64,000 nucleotides of DNA, from assembly GCF_022807995.1 (NCBI RefSeq), contig NZ_CP094351.1, positions 4,309,001 through 4,373,000 of the forward strand, given 5' to 3'. The stretch is from Pseudomonas orientalis. GTDB taxonomy: Bacteria; Pseudomonadota; Gammaproteobacteria; Pseudomonadales; Pseudomonadaceae. The position numbers and the translations under genes are program-made. The notes under the pieces are model-generated. The model was not told the DNA's origin. It did no database searches and saw only the letters and a program-made list of their open reading frames with translations. Below, one piece after another: positions 25,320 through 33,314 of the stretch; position 1 is the first letter of the stretch; every line of letters starts with the position of its first letter.

Positions 25320-26333
25320 TCAACGTGATGCCTGGCGCAAGGCGAGCAGGTCCTGAACCAGCCCTTGCAGATCCAGGCTGTTGACCTGCTTGACCTGCTC
25401 GATCAATGGCCCGGGCCAGCACTGCGTCCCCAGACAGGCCCCGAGCATGGCGCCGAGAATTGCGGCGATGGTGTCGGTGTCGCCGCCCAGGCTCGCGGCC
25501 AGGCATAGCGCCTCGAAAGCGTTCATGTCGCCTGACGCAACCTGCTGCGCGAGGGCGAACGACACCACCACCGACTCCTGGGAAGCAACGGAAGTACCAA
25601 TCAATTCATAGAGCAAGTCGGTGAACAGGGCGGTGTCGCCGCTGCCGACGCTCAGGGTGCGCGCCCAACTGATGCGGGTGGACATACGTCCGCCGGCAAC
25701 CCAGTGGCCATGCTGTTCCGCCTGTTGGGCAACCTGAGTGCCGATGTTCAGCGCTTCGCCCAAGTCCACGCCGTTGATACCGGCCGAGACCACTGCCGCA
25801 ACCGCCGCCGCGCTGGCAATGCCCAGGCTGGTGTTGTGGGTGACCTGGCAGGCCTGGATCACCGCCTGGATAAACCGCGCCGGGTCGCTGACATCGGCGG
25901 CGATGCCCACCGGCGTGATGCGCATGGCTGCGCCATTGGTGGTGCCATAGCGCCCGGATTCTTCGGGGGTGTGCCCGGCGAGGATCATATCGATCGCACG
26001 CTTGGTGGACGGCCCGAGCAGGTCCTGGGAACCCTTGGCGCGCATGGCCGCTTCCCAGTCGATCAGGCGTCGGGCGAGTACGCCGGGCTCGATCGTGCCG
26101 CGGCCTTCCACCAACAACTCACCGACCAGGATCGCCTGCTCGGTGTCATCGGTGATGGAACCGGCGGGCATGTTCGGCGCGATGGGTTGGTGGGGGCCGG
26201 CATCTTCCAGGGAGGTGATGGCGCCGAAGCGCTGCCGGACCTGCTCACGGCTCAGGGATTGGGTGGGCATGCCCAGCGCATCGCCCAGGGCCAGGCCATA
26301 AAACGCGCCAAGCGCGCGGTTTTCAGCAGTCAT
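25320..26333 (-). CDS. ADP-ribosylglycohydrolase-family protein
   Basis: A 337-residue DraG/ARH3-type hydrolase. Metal ligands appear in GLALGDALGMPTQ, SITDDTEQAIL (Asp62, Asp63) and AASLGGDTDTIAAILGAM near the end. The family cleaves N- or O-glycosidic bonds of ADP-ribosylated residues or related ribosides using two Mg ions. Located between a GntR regulator and an NCS1 transporter, it more likely acts on an imported small N-riboside than on a modified protein (inference). It overlaps the GntR gene by 4 bp (ATGA). Confidence 0.9.
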   Translation of the reverse strand: MTAENRALGAFYGLALGDALGMPTQSLSREQVRQRFGAITSLEDAGPHQPIAPNMPAGSITDDTEQAILVGELLVEGRGTIEPGVLARRLIDWEAAMRAKGSQDLLGPSTKRAIDMILAGHTPEESGRYGTTNGAAMRITPVGIAADVSDPARFIQAVIQACQVTHNTSLGIASAAAVAAVVSAGINGVDLGEALNIGTQVAQQAEQHGHWVAGGRMSTRISWARTLSVGSGDTALFTDLLYELIGTSVASQESVVVSFALAQQVASGDMNAFEALCLAASLGGDTDTIAAILGAMLGACLGTQCWPGPLIEQVKQVNSLDLQGLVQDLLALRQASR

Positions 26334-27043
26334 TTGGACGCCCCGAATTGCAGGTGCAAACGAAAATGCACAGGGTCGAGCAAGCTTTCAACATGCTCCA
26401 TGAAACGCTCGCGACGGTCATAGGTGGTGCGCGAGGCCTTGAGAAATACCGTGCCGGCCGGACGACCAAGTAACTGGGCGTCGTCATCGCTCAGGGCCTC
26501 GGCGCCGATCCATTGGTCACCCGTGGCGCCCACATAGCCGTAGGCCGCCAGGGTGATGGTCAGGGAATGGTCGATCAGGCCGATGCGCGGCAGGCTTTCC
26601 AGGTCGCCGGTGGCCGGCATCAGCGAGCGCTCCAGCGACACCGCAGTACCGTCGGCGGTGCGGCGCAGGCGATCGAGGGCAATGAACTGCTCGCTGCCAA
26701 ACCGGCTGAACAGATCCGCACGCGTCACCGCTTCGAAGCGCAGCACCTCGGTGCTGACTTGTGCGCCGGTGTCCGCCAGGGCCTGGGCCCAGCCATGACG
26801 CTGGTCGAGCCCCATGCCGTCGAAGGTGACGATGGAGCCGACACCGCTTTGGGTGGCGATATAGTTACGCCGCTTGAGCTCGGCCAGCGCTTCACGCAGC
26901 GTGCCACGACTGACCGCAAACTCTTCGGCGAGCTGATGCTCACCCGGCAACAGGAAACCGTCGGCCATCACCCCACCCTCGATACGGCGGATGAGTTCGT
27001 CGACGACGCGTTTTTTCTTATCGAATCGAACATGTCTAATCAT
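26330..27043 (-). CDS. GntR-family regulator with UTRA domain
   Basis: A 237-residue HutC-subfamily regulator. The wHTH spans about 5-75 (RVVDELIRRIEGGVMADGFL, LAEEFAVSRGTLREALAELK) and the UTRA ligand domain about 90-230 (ALDRLRRTADGTAVSLERSL, LTITLAAYGYVGATGDQWIG, VFLKASRTTYDRRERFMEHV). First gene of the four-gene cassette. The ATG at 27043 lacks a clear Shine-Dalgarno; the AT-rich upstream stretch holds a short symmetric motif around TTGTACATGA that could be an autoregulatory operator. Confidence 0.88.
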   Translation of the reverse strand: MIRHVRFDKKKRVVDELIRRIEGGVMADGFLLPGEHQLAEEFAVSRGTLREALAELKRRNYIATQSGVGSIVTFDGMGLDQRHGWAQALADTGAQVSTEVLRFEAVTRADLFSRFGSEQFIALDRLRRTADGTAVSLERSLMPATGDLESLPRIGLIDHSLTITLAAYGYVGATGDQWIGAEALSDDDAQLLGRPAGTVFLKASRTTYDRRERFMEHVESLLDPVHFRLHLQFGASK

Positions 27044-27101
27044 GTACAAATTGATAACCGAAAGACGACGTTTCCAGCAAGCGAATTATTTCAGGAAAAT
27101 C

Positions 27102-27121
27102 AAAAAGCCCGCTTCAGGGCT
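27102..27121 (-). terminator. Intrinsic terminator overlapping the DUF1285 stop
   Basis: AGCCC-TGAAGC-GGGCT followed by five T on the minus strand; the stem includes part of the last codons of the DUF1285 gene. Confidence 0.75.
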
Positions 27122-27674
27122 CAAGGCCAATTGGGAAAAACTCCCCGTTGCTCCATACGCCAAGCCAGTTCTGACCGTTGAGCGGACGGCTTACGGCCAG
27201 CTCGACCAATTGATAGAAGGCGTTGCGGTGCACCAGGGCCTCGAGGTTGCTGCGCACCCGCAGGTAAGGCGCCGGTTCCTCGGTGAGCGGATCGATCACC
27301 ACCCGCAGCGGGTGTTCAGGGCCGGCGTCGACCTGTTCGTCGACATTAGTGGTAAACCGCAGCACCTGGCTCTCCCCCTGCCCTTGCACCTCAAGCGTGA
27401 CGGCGACAAACGGCGCGTCATCGACAGTGATGCCGACCTTTTCCACCGGCGTCACCAGGAAATAATCATCGCCATCGCGGCGAATGATGTTGGAGAACAA
27501 CTTGACCATGGGTTTGCGCCCGATAGGCGTGCCCTGATAGAACCAGGTGCCGTCGCGGGCGATGCGCATGTCTATATTGCCGCAGAAATCCGGGTTCCAC
27601 AGATGCACCGGCGCCGGCCCTTTGCCTTTGGGCAGTTGCGCCAACAGATCATTGGCTTTGGCGGTATCGGTCAT
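27114..27674 (-). CDS. DUF1285 protein
   Basis: A 186-residue protein with the DUF1285 pattern: VHLWNPDFCGNIDMRIARDG, FYQGTPIGRKPMVKLFSNII, YFLVTPVEKVGITVDDAPFV and LTEEPAPYLRVRSNLEALVH. Two beta domains in the known structure; function unknown. Good ribosome site (GGAG) before the ATG. It follows the DUF4823 lipoprotein gene by 16 bp, probably in the same operon. Confidence 0.9.
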   Translation of the reverse strand: MTDTAKANDLLAQLPKGKGPAPVHLWNPDFCGNIDMRIARDGTWFYQGTPIGRKPMVKLFSNIIRRDGDDYFLVTPVEKVGITVDDAPFVAVTLEVQGQGESQVLRFTTNVDEQVDAGPEHPLRVVIDPLTEEPAPYLRVRSNLEALVHRNAFYQLVELAVSRPLNGQNWLGVWSNGEFFPIGLEP

Positions 27675-27690
27675 GGAGGTCTCCTCAGGC

Positions 27691-28296
27691 TTACTGATTG
27701 CTCATGCCGAGCAAGCCCCGGGCGTACTGCGCCAGGGGCCGGGCAATCAGATCTTGTGGCGTGTTGTCGTGGAACGTCAGTAAACCGCCACGACTGCGAA
27801 TACGTGCAGTATCGATCAAATACTGGGTGCTGGTCTCGATCAGCATGATCTGGATCACGCCGCTGTCCAGGCCAACGCGGTCCAGGGCTTGCTGATCGGT
27901 CCATTCGTCGGCGTTGCCGATACGGTCATCGGCTGCCGCAAAACGGCAATACAGCAGGTAATGAGCCCCCGCCGCGCGCGCTTCGGCCATGGCCTGTTCG
28001 AGGCCTTCGGGCTGACGGGCGCGACGCACCATGGGGAAATATTCGACAAAGCCGTTGAAGGCTTCCTCGGCCACCACATTCGGGCGTGGATACGCACTGC
28101 CAGGCGGCACGAAAGCGCCCTGGGCGATAAAGATAAAGGAGTCCGGCTGCACACGAATTGAAGCGGTGCGGCGCGTATCGCTGTGGTCGAGCAAGCCCGC
28201 GTCGCTCATCTGATAGCGGGTGCCTTCGGCCATATCGCTGACGGTCATGCAACCACTGAGCGCCAACGACGCCAGCAACAAAACCAGACTACGCAT
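27691..28296 (-). CDS. DUF4823 lipoprotein
   Basis: A 201-residue lipoprotein with lipobox LSGC (Cys16). DUF4823 features include IRVQPDSFIFIAQGAFVPPG, EAFNGFVEYFPMVRRARQPE, AGAHYLLYCRFAAADDRIGN and IQIMLIETSTQYLIDTARIR. Envelope location is expected and function is unknown. Followed closely by the DUF1285 gene. Confidence 0.88.
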   Translation of the reverse strand: MRSLVLLLASLALSGCMTVSDMAEGTRYQMSDAGLLDHSDTRRTASIRVQPDSFIFIAQGAFVPPGSAYPRPNVVAEEAFNGFVEYFPMVRRARQPEGLEQAMAEARAAGAHYLLYCRFAAADDRIGNADEWTDQQALDRVGLDSGVIQIMLIETSTQYLIDTARIRSRGGLLTFHDNTPQDLIARPLAQYARGLLGMSNQ

Positions 28297-28370
28297 CCTA
28301 TTCCTCCAGAGGCCGGTGACGGAAAACCGGCGAATAGGCGTGAGATGCAGAATCTGCGCCAGCTTGAATC

Positions 28371-28398
28371 AAATGTGGGAGGGGGCAAGCCCTGATGC
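28371..28398 (+). repeat. Truncated REP
   Basis: AATGTGGGAGGGGGC followed directly by AAGCCCTGATG: the loop side of the usual REP has been lost. It abuts the second-family BIME. Confidence 0.8.
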
Positions 28399-28399
28399 C

Positions 28400-28501
28400 C
28401 TGTAGGAGCGAGCTTGCTCGCGAAAAACCCACAGGCACCGCGCTCATTCAGAAGGCACGCGTTATCGTTGACGTTTTTCGCGAGCAAGCTCGCTCCTACA
28501 G
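28400..28501. repeat. Second-family inverted REP pair
   Basis: Facing TGTAGGAGCGAGCTTGCTCG and CGAGCAAGCTCGCTCCTACA elements. The right interior (GCACGCGTTATCGTTGACGT then TTTTCGCG) is shared with the copy at 30714-30805. Confidence 0.93.
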
Positions 28502-28523
28502 ACCGCATCCACATTGGAGGAAG

Positions 28524-29492
28524 TTAGCCGCCAATGATCTTCATCACCGTCGCGCCGCCCGAGAAGGCCACTTCCTGCTTGTCGCCCAGGGCCTTCATCA
28601 GCAGACCTTGCAGCGCCGGCAGCGCCTGGTGGCGCGGCTTGTCCAGCAGGTCGCCGACATAGTGACGATTGCTCGAAGACAGGCAACCATGCAACCACCC
28701 CGTAGACGACAGCCGCAACCGTGAACAGGTGCGGCAGAACGGCACGCTTTCATTGGCAATCACGCCAAAGAAGCCCTTGCCCGGCACCTCGTAGCGCACC
28801 GCCGTAGCATCGACGGGCGCATTGGCCTGCAGGTATTCATGCTGTTCGCCGATCAGGCTGAGCAATTGTTGCAGGCTGACAAATTGCTGCAGGAAGGCAT
28901 TGGAGTCCTTGGCCAAGTGGCCCATGCGCATCAATTCGATAAAGCGCAGCTCGTAGCCCCGCTCCAGGCAGTAATCGAGCAACGGCATTACCTGGTCCAG
29001 GTTCTGGCCGCGCAAGGGCACCATATTGACCTTGATCTTGATCCCGGCCGCGCGGGCCTGGTCCATACCGTCGAGCACGGTGGCCAGGTCACCACCGCGG
29101 GCGATGCTGCGGAAGGCGTCGGCATTCAGAGTGTCAAGGGACACGTTGATGCGCCGGATACCGGCGTCCACCAGCAGTGGCAGTTTGCGCGCCAGCAACT
29201 GGCCATTGGTAGTCAGGCTGATATCGCTGAGCCCCATCCGCCCCACCGCGTCCATGAAAGCTTCCAGCTTGGGGCTCACCAGCGGCTCACCACCGGTAAT
29301 CCGCAGGCGCTCGATGCCGGCCGCTTCGATTAAGTAAGCCACGCCTCGCGCCATGGCCTGGGCCGAGAGTTCGTCCTGGGCAGCCACCAGCCGCTTGCCG
29401 TTGGGCACGCAATAGGTACAGGCGTAATTGCAGGCTGAGGTCAGGCTGATCCGCAAATTGCGAAATCGCCTGCCTTGACGATCAACGATCAT
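28524..29492 (-). CDS. moaA: GTP 3',8-cyclase MoaA
   Basis: A 322-residue radical-SAM enzyme for the first step of molybdenum-cofactor synthesis. The N-terminal cluster CNYACTYC (Cys21, Cys25, Cys28) binds SAM. ITGGEP, INVSLDTL and KVNMVPLRGQN are conserved. The C-terminal cluster has CRTC (Cys253, Cys256) and Cys270. The protein ends in IIGG, the terminal double glycine that MoaA needs. No other moa gene is adjacent. An inverted repeat lies 35 bp upstream of the start. Confidence 0.95.
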   Translation of the reverse strand: MIVDRQGRRFRNLRISLTSACNYACTYCVPNGKRLVAAQDELSAQAMARGVAYLIEAAGIERLRITGGEPLVSPKLEAFMDAVGRMGLSDISLTTNGQLLARKLPLLVDAGIRRINVSLDTLNADAFRSIARGGDLATVLDGMDQARAAGIKIKVNMVPLRGQNLDQVMPLLDYCLERGYELRFIELMRMGHLAKDSNAFLQQFVSLQQLLSLIGEQHEYLQANAPVDATAVRYEVPGKGFFGVIANESVPFCRTCSRLRLSSTGWLHGCLSSSNRHYVGDLLDKPRHQALPALQGLLMKALGDKQEVAFSGGATVMKIIGG

Positions 29493-29526
29493 GAACCACT
29501 CCGGCAGAGGATGAATCGGGGCGCAC

Positions 29527-29554
29527 TAAAAGCTGACTGATAAATCAGCTTTTA
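29527..29554. promoter_or_regulatory. Inverted repeat upstream of moaA
   Basis: Perfect 10-bp arms TAAAAGCTGA / TCAGCTTTTA around an 8-nt spacer (CTGATAAA), between the tetR stop and the moaA start. It could be an operator or a leader hairpin; no T-run follows on the minus strand. Confidence 0.5.
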
Positions 29555-29608
29555 GCAAGGGTCCTTGCCTGAGTATATTCCTGGGGTACTGCGCGTGGCA
29601 GCCAATCA

Positions 29609-30262
29609 TCAAGTGGACGGCGATTCCACGGACGGCAGCTCGGCACTGTGCTTGCGCTTGTTGCCCATGCGCACGCCAATATCCATCAGGAACTGGAAGA
29701 ACCCTTCCTGGTCTTCCAGCACATTGCTCCAGAACGGCGAGTGATACAGCGCCACAGCGCCATGCACCAAGGCCCAGGCGGCGCAGTAGTGGAAGTACGG
29801 AGGCACGTCTTCGAGCTTGCCTTCGCTGATACGGCCCTTGATCAGCAAGGTCAGGCGTTCAAAGTTCGAGGCGCGGATTTTGTGCAGTTCCTCGACCATT
29901 TCCGGCACTTGATGGCCCTTGACGACCTTTTCTTCCAGGCGGTCAAACAGGCGGTAGCGCTGCGGATCGCGCATGCGGAACTCGAAATAGGCCCGGGACA
30001 AGGCCTCTTTGTCCTTGTCGACATCGGCCGAATGCAGCAGCTCGTTCAAGTCACGCTCGTAGTCGAGCATCAGGCGCAGGTAAATCTCGGCCTTGGATTT
30101 GAAGTGCTTGTAGATAGTGCCTTTGCCGATACCCACGGCATCCGCGATCATCTCGACGGTGACGCTGTCTTCGCCTTGTTCGAGGAACAATTTGAGTGCG
30201 GTGTCGAGAATTTCCTGCTCACGGCGGCGAAACTCACGGACCTTACGGGGTTCTTTATGCAT
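29609..30262 (-). CDS. TetR-family transcriptional regulator
   Basis: A 217-residue regulator. The HTH spans about 15-60 (QEILDTALKLFLEQGEDSVT, VEMIADAVGIGKGTIYKHFK) with a mostly helical ligand domain (RDPQRYRLFDRLEEKVVKGH, YFHYCAAWALVHGAVALYHS). It corresponds by position to the TetR gene near tatD in PAO1. The start at 30262 (MHKEPRK) lacks a strong ribosome site, and a TTG at 30337 would add 25 residues. Target unknown. Confidence 0.88.
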   Translation of the reverse strand: MHKEPRKVREFRRREQEILDTALKLFLEQGEDSVTVEMIADAVGIGKGTIYKHFKSKAEIYLRLMLDYERDLNELLHSADVDKDKEALSRAYFEFRMRDPQRYRLFDRLEEKVVKGHQVPEMVEELHKIRASNFERLTLLIKGRISEGKLEDVPPYFHYCAAWALVHGAVALYHSPFWSNVLEDQEGFFQFLMDIGVRMGNKRKHSAELPSVESPST

Positions 30263-30499
30263 GAGGAAGAGGTCTGCAAAGGTCGGAATAGGAAGGGTTG
30301 CGCAAGCCAAGGATACGTGGCGATACGATTTACCCAATACGAGGGATTATCCCGACTGAACGGTCGTTGGGCAACGCCTATGTGAACCGGTTATGAACTT
30401 TACTTTCAGTACGCCAACGATTTGGCTGATATCAGTCAGAAACGATACGCGCCATTCAGACCTGCGCATCCGTTCAATGAGAACTCAAGGGAAGCGCGC

Positions 30500-30688
30500 G
30501 TATTCCAAATCTGTTTAAAAATCGATCAATCGAGACTGGACTGAATCCGAGAGTGATCAATACTTCAAGTGTCGGCGCGACATCTCCCCCAAGTGAAGCG
30601 TCGACCTGGGTACCGACGGACTGCGTGCCCTTGTTTTACTCCTAATGGTCTTAGCCCGGATTCCCCCCCCCGAACCCGGGTTTTTTTT
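30500..30688 (+). ncRNA. Candidate small RNA
   Basis: A plus-strand terminator with an eight-T tail ends an otherwise unannotated stretch. Upstream sequence contains local hairpins (ACTTCAAGTGTCGGCG... / CGCGACA; CACTTGGGGGAGA on the complement). The 5' end was not determined, and the stretch is not recognised as a named sRNA. Confidence 0.3.
30654..30688 (+). terminator. Intrinsic terminator with C-tract loop
   Basis: CCCGG...CCGGG stem with a loop containing nine consecutive C (30663-30671), followed by eight T. Confidence 0.7.
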
Positions 30689-30713
30689 GCCTGCGATTTT
30701 CTCCTGTAGGAGC

Positions 30714-30805
30714 GAGCTTGCTCGCGAAGAACTCATAGACACCGCGTTAATCCAGGATGCACGCGTTATCGTTGACGTTTTTCGCGAGCAAGCTCGCTCC
30801 TACAG
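30714..30805. repeat. Second-family inverted REP pair
   Basis: The same arms as 28400-28501; the right 45 bases (from CACGCGTTATCGTTGACG to the end) appear identical between the two copies. Confidence 0.93.
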
Positions 30806-30820
30806 TGCAAGGCAAGCGCG

Positions 30821-31624
30821 CTACGTCGCAGAACTAGTAGCGCCGGCCACATGGGCCAATGGAAACAGACGCTTGAAGTTCTCGGTCGTCTGTTCGGCGA
30901 AGCGCTCGTAGGACTCGCCGCGCAGCATCGCCAGGTAATCCGCCACGTCACGCACATACTCCGGCAGGTTCGGCTTGCCGCGATGGGGGATCGGCGCCAG
31001 GTACGGTGAATCGGTTTCCACCAGCAACCGGTCGGCAGGCACCTGGCGCGCCACATCACGCAACGCGTCGGCATTGCGGAAGGTAACGATGCCCGACAAG
31101 GAAATATAGAAGCCCAGGTCCAGGGCGGCCTTGGCCATCTCCCAGTCTTCGGTAAAGCAATGCAGCACACCGGCCTGGGGCAGCGCGGCTTCGCGCAGGA
31201 GGGTCAGGGTATCGGCGCGAGCCCCACGGGTGTGGACGATCACCGGTTTGCCGGTGTGTTGCCCAGCCTGCAGGTGCAGGCGGAATGAGGCCTGCTGCAG
31301 ATCGGCGGCTTCCGGTTCGTAGTGATAATCCAGGCCGGTCTCGCCAATGGCGACGACGCGCGGGTGATTGAGTTCGCCGAGCAGCCAGTCCAGGGCCGGT
31401 GCTTCGCCGGGCTTGAGGTCCAGCGGGTGAATGCCCACCGAACAATCCACATCGGCGTAGCGATCAGCGAGGGCTTTGACGTCGGCGGCATTTTCAGCAC
31501 TGACGCCAATGCACAGGAAGTGACCTACCCCGCGCTGGCGCGCAGCGTCGAGGGCGGCGTCCAGCGAGCCGTTGTGCTGGGCGAGATCAAGACGGTCAAG
31601 ATGGCAATGGGAATCTACGAGCAT
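30821..31624 (-). CDS. TatD-family DNase/hydrolase
   Basis: A 267-residue metal-dependent hydrolase: LVDSHCHLDRLD (first metal His pair), SVGIHPLD, AIGETGLDYHYEPEAADLQQ, PVIVHTRGARADTL, LHCFTEDWEMAKAALDLGFY and LLVETDSPYLAPIPHRGKPN. The family has 3'-5' exonuclease/DNase activity. Start at 31624 (MLVDSHCH). It follows holB with a 56-bp gap; in PAO1 pilZ occupies this position, but here no gene fits. Confidence 0.93.
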   Translation of the reverse strand: MLVDSHCHLDRLDLAQHNGSLDAALDAARQRGVGHFLCIGVSAENAADVKALADRYADVDCSVGIHPLDLKPGEAPALDWLLGELNHPRVVAIGETGLDYHYEPEAADLQQASFRLHLQAGQHTGKPVIVHTRGARADTLTLLREAALPQAGVLHCFTEDWEMAKAALDLGFYISLSGIVTFRNADALRDVARQVPADRLLVETDSPYLAPIPHRGKPNLPEYVRDVADYLAMLRGESYERFAEQTTENFKRLFPLAHVAGATSSAT

Positions 31625-31680
31625 GGGCAATTACAACTTGAGTAGTGTCTGGTCGACGATACACCCGTCGGCAAAGGAAA

Positions 31681-32670
31681 TTAACGCCGGCCGAGCAAGC
31701 CGACCCATTGGACCAGCAGTGCTTCAAGCAACAGCACGCGGTTGAGGTTGGCCTTGCCGAGCACTTTCTGGCGCTGGGCGAGAATCCAGTCCTGAATGCT
31801 CAGCACCTTGTCCTGGGCACTTTTCTGCGCAAGGTATTGCACCACCTTACGCATGTCCGGCAAACCGAGGCCGTCTTCGTCCTGGGTCAACTGGTAGCGC
31901 AGGATCAGACTGGACCAGTCGCAGAACCAGTCGAACAACAGCAGCAGGGGAATGTCCTTCCACGCACTTTCGGCCAATTGCGTGGCGGACAGTTCCTGTT
32001 TGATCAGCTTCTTCACACCGTCTACCACCAGCGCACGTTGCTCTCGCACGCCCTGGGCCTGCAGCTTTACCGCCGCCAACGGGGAGCCTGCGGCCAGGGT
32101 CAGCAATTCGATTCGTTCTTGCGCCGAGCAATCCGGCAGCGCCTGCGCCAGCCATTGCAGACTCATGGCCTCGCTCGGCAACGGACACGCCTGTTGCACG
32201 CAACGGCTGCGAATGGTCGGCAACAAGCGGCTGGATTGATGGCTCACCAGCAACAGCACGGTGTCGCCGGACGGCTCTTCCAGACTCTTGAGCAACGCGT
32301 TGGCGGCGTTGATGTTCATGGCCTCCACCGGTTCGATCAGCACCACCTTGCGCCCGCCCATCTGCGCGGTTTGCACCACGAAGCTGACCAGGTCGCGCAC
32401 CTGGTCGACCTTGATCGCCTTGTCCGCTTCCTCAGGCTCCAGCACATAGTTATCGGGGTGACTGCCGGCCTTCAGCAGCAGGCAGGATTTGCATGCACCG
32501 CAGGCCTGCAGCTCAACCGGGCGCTTGCACAACAGGCTGGCCATCAAACGCTCGGCCAGGGCACGTTTGCCAATGCCTGTCGGGCCGTGCAGCAAATAAG
32601 CGTGGGCGTGTTGGGCACGGCCGGCCAATTGCTGCCAGAGGCCGTCCTGCCACGGGTAGGCTTCAGCCAC
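31681..32670 (-). CDS. holB: DNA polymerase III subunit delta'
   Basis: A 329-residue clamp-loader subunit. YLLHGPTGIGKRALAERLMA (P-loop-like), zinc cysteines in CKRPVELQACGACKSCLLLK, VVLIEPVEAMNINAANALLK and the SRC motif in LLPTIRSRCVQQ. It helps load the beta clamp. The start is GTG at 32670 (VAEAYPWQ), giving an 8-bp overlap with tmk, which is typical of this operon. Confidence 0.93.
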   Translation of the reverse strand: MAEAYPWQDGLWQQLAGRAQHAHAYLLHGPTGIGKRALAERLMASLLCKRPVELQACGACKSCLLLKAGSHPDNYVLEPEEADKAIKVDQVRDLVSFVVQTAQMGGRKVVLIEPVEAMNINAANALLKSLEEPSGDTVLLLVSHQSSRLLPTIRSRCVQQACPLPSEAMSLQWLAQALPDCSAQERIELLTLAAGSPLAAVKLQAQGVREQRALVVDGVKKLIKQELSATQLAESAWKDIPLLLLFDWFCDWSSLILRYQLTQDEDGLGLPDMRKVVQYLAQKSAQDKVLSIQDWILAQRQKVLGKANLNRVLLLEALLVQWVGLLGRR

Positions 32671-33295
32671 GGGCGCGCTCCAAAAGGGTGGGCAACAGCG
32701 CATCAAGGGCTTGCTGCACCTGAGCCAGCGGCTGGGCTGCGTCAAGCAGGTGATAACGCGCAGGCTCCGCCCTGGCACGCTCGAGGAACGCGGTGCGCAC
32801 GACGTCGAAAAATGCCTGGCCTTCCAGCTCGAAACGATCCAGGCGACCGCGCGCGCTGGCGCGGGCCATACCCACTTCCACCGGCAGGTCGAACAGCAGG
32901 GTCAAGTCGGGGCGCAGATCACCCTGTACGAAGGTTTCCAGGGCAGCGATACGCTCCTGGCACAAGCCGCGACCACCGCCCTGATAGGCGTAGGTGGAGT
33001 CGGTAAAACGGTCGCAGATCACCACGGCACCGCGGGCCAGGGCTGGTCGGATCACCTCGGCCAGATGCTGGGCGCGGGCGGCGAACACCAGCAGCAGCTC
33101 GGTGTCGGGGTTCATTGGCTCCTCACCCGGCGTCAGCAATACCTCACGGATGCGCTCGGCCAGCGGCGTACCGCCGGGCTCACGGGTCAACACCACTTCG
33201 ATGCCCGCGGCGCGCAGGCGCTCGGCCAGGTAATCGCGGTTGGTGCTTTTGCCGGCGCCTTCCGGGCCTTCGAGGGTCATAAACAAGCCGGTCAC
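32663..33295 (-). CDS. tmk: Thymidylate kinase
   Basis: A 210-residue kinase that makes dTDP from dTMP. P-loop FMTLEGPEGAGKSTNRDYLA, the DR(Y/F)-type motif VICDRFTDSTYAYQGGGRGL and LID-region arginines (ARGRLDRFELEGQAFFD). The start is GTG at 33295 with AAGGA upstream; an internal ATG lies five codons later. It lies between mltG and holB. Confidence 0.95.
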   Translation of the reverse strand: MTGLFMTLEGPEGAGKSTNRDYLAERLRAAGIEVVLTREPGGTPLAERIREVLLTPGEEPMNPDTELLLVFAARAQHLAEVIRPALARGAVVICDRFTDSTYAYQGGGRGLCQERIAALETFVQGDLRPDLTLLFDLPVEVGMARASARGRLDRFELEGQAFFDVVRTAFLERARAEPARYHLLDAAQPLAQVQQALDALLPTLLERARG

Positions 33296-33314
33296 AGGCA
33301 GTCCTTAGTCAGAG

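Larger units (their letters stand above)
30263..30820. other. 560-bp gene-free interval with sRNA-like terminator and REP pair
   Basis: No protein gene is supported. It carries a plus-strand intrinsic terminator (30654-30688) although both neighbouring genes run on the minus strand, and a second-family BIME (30714-30805). Confidence 0.6.
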
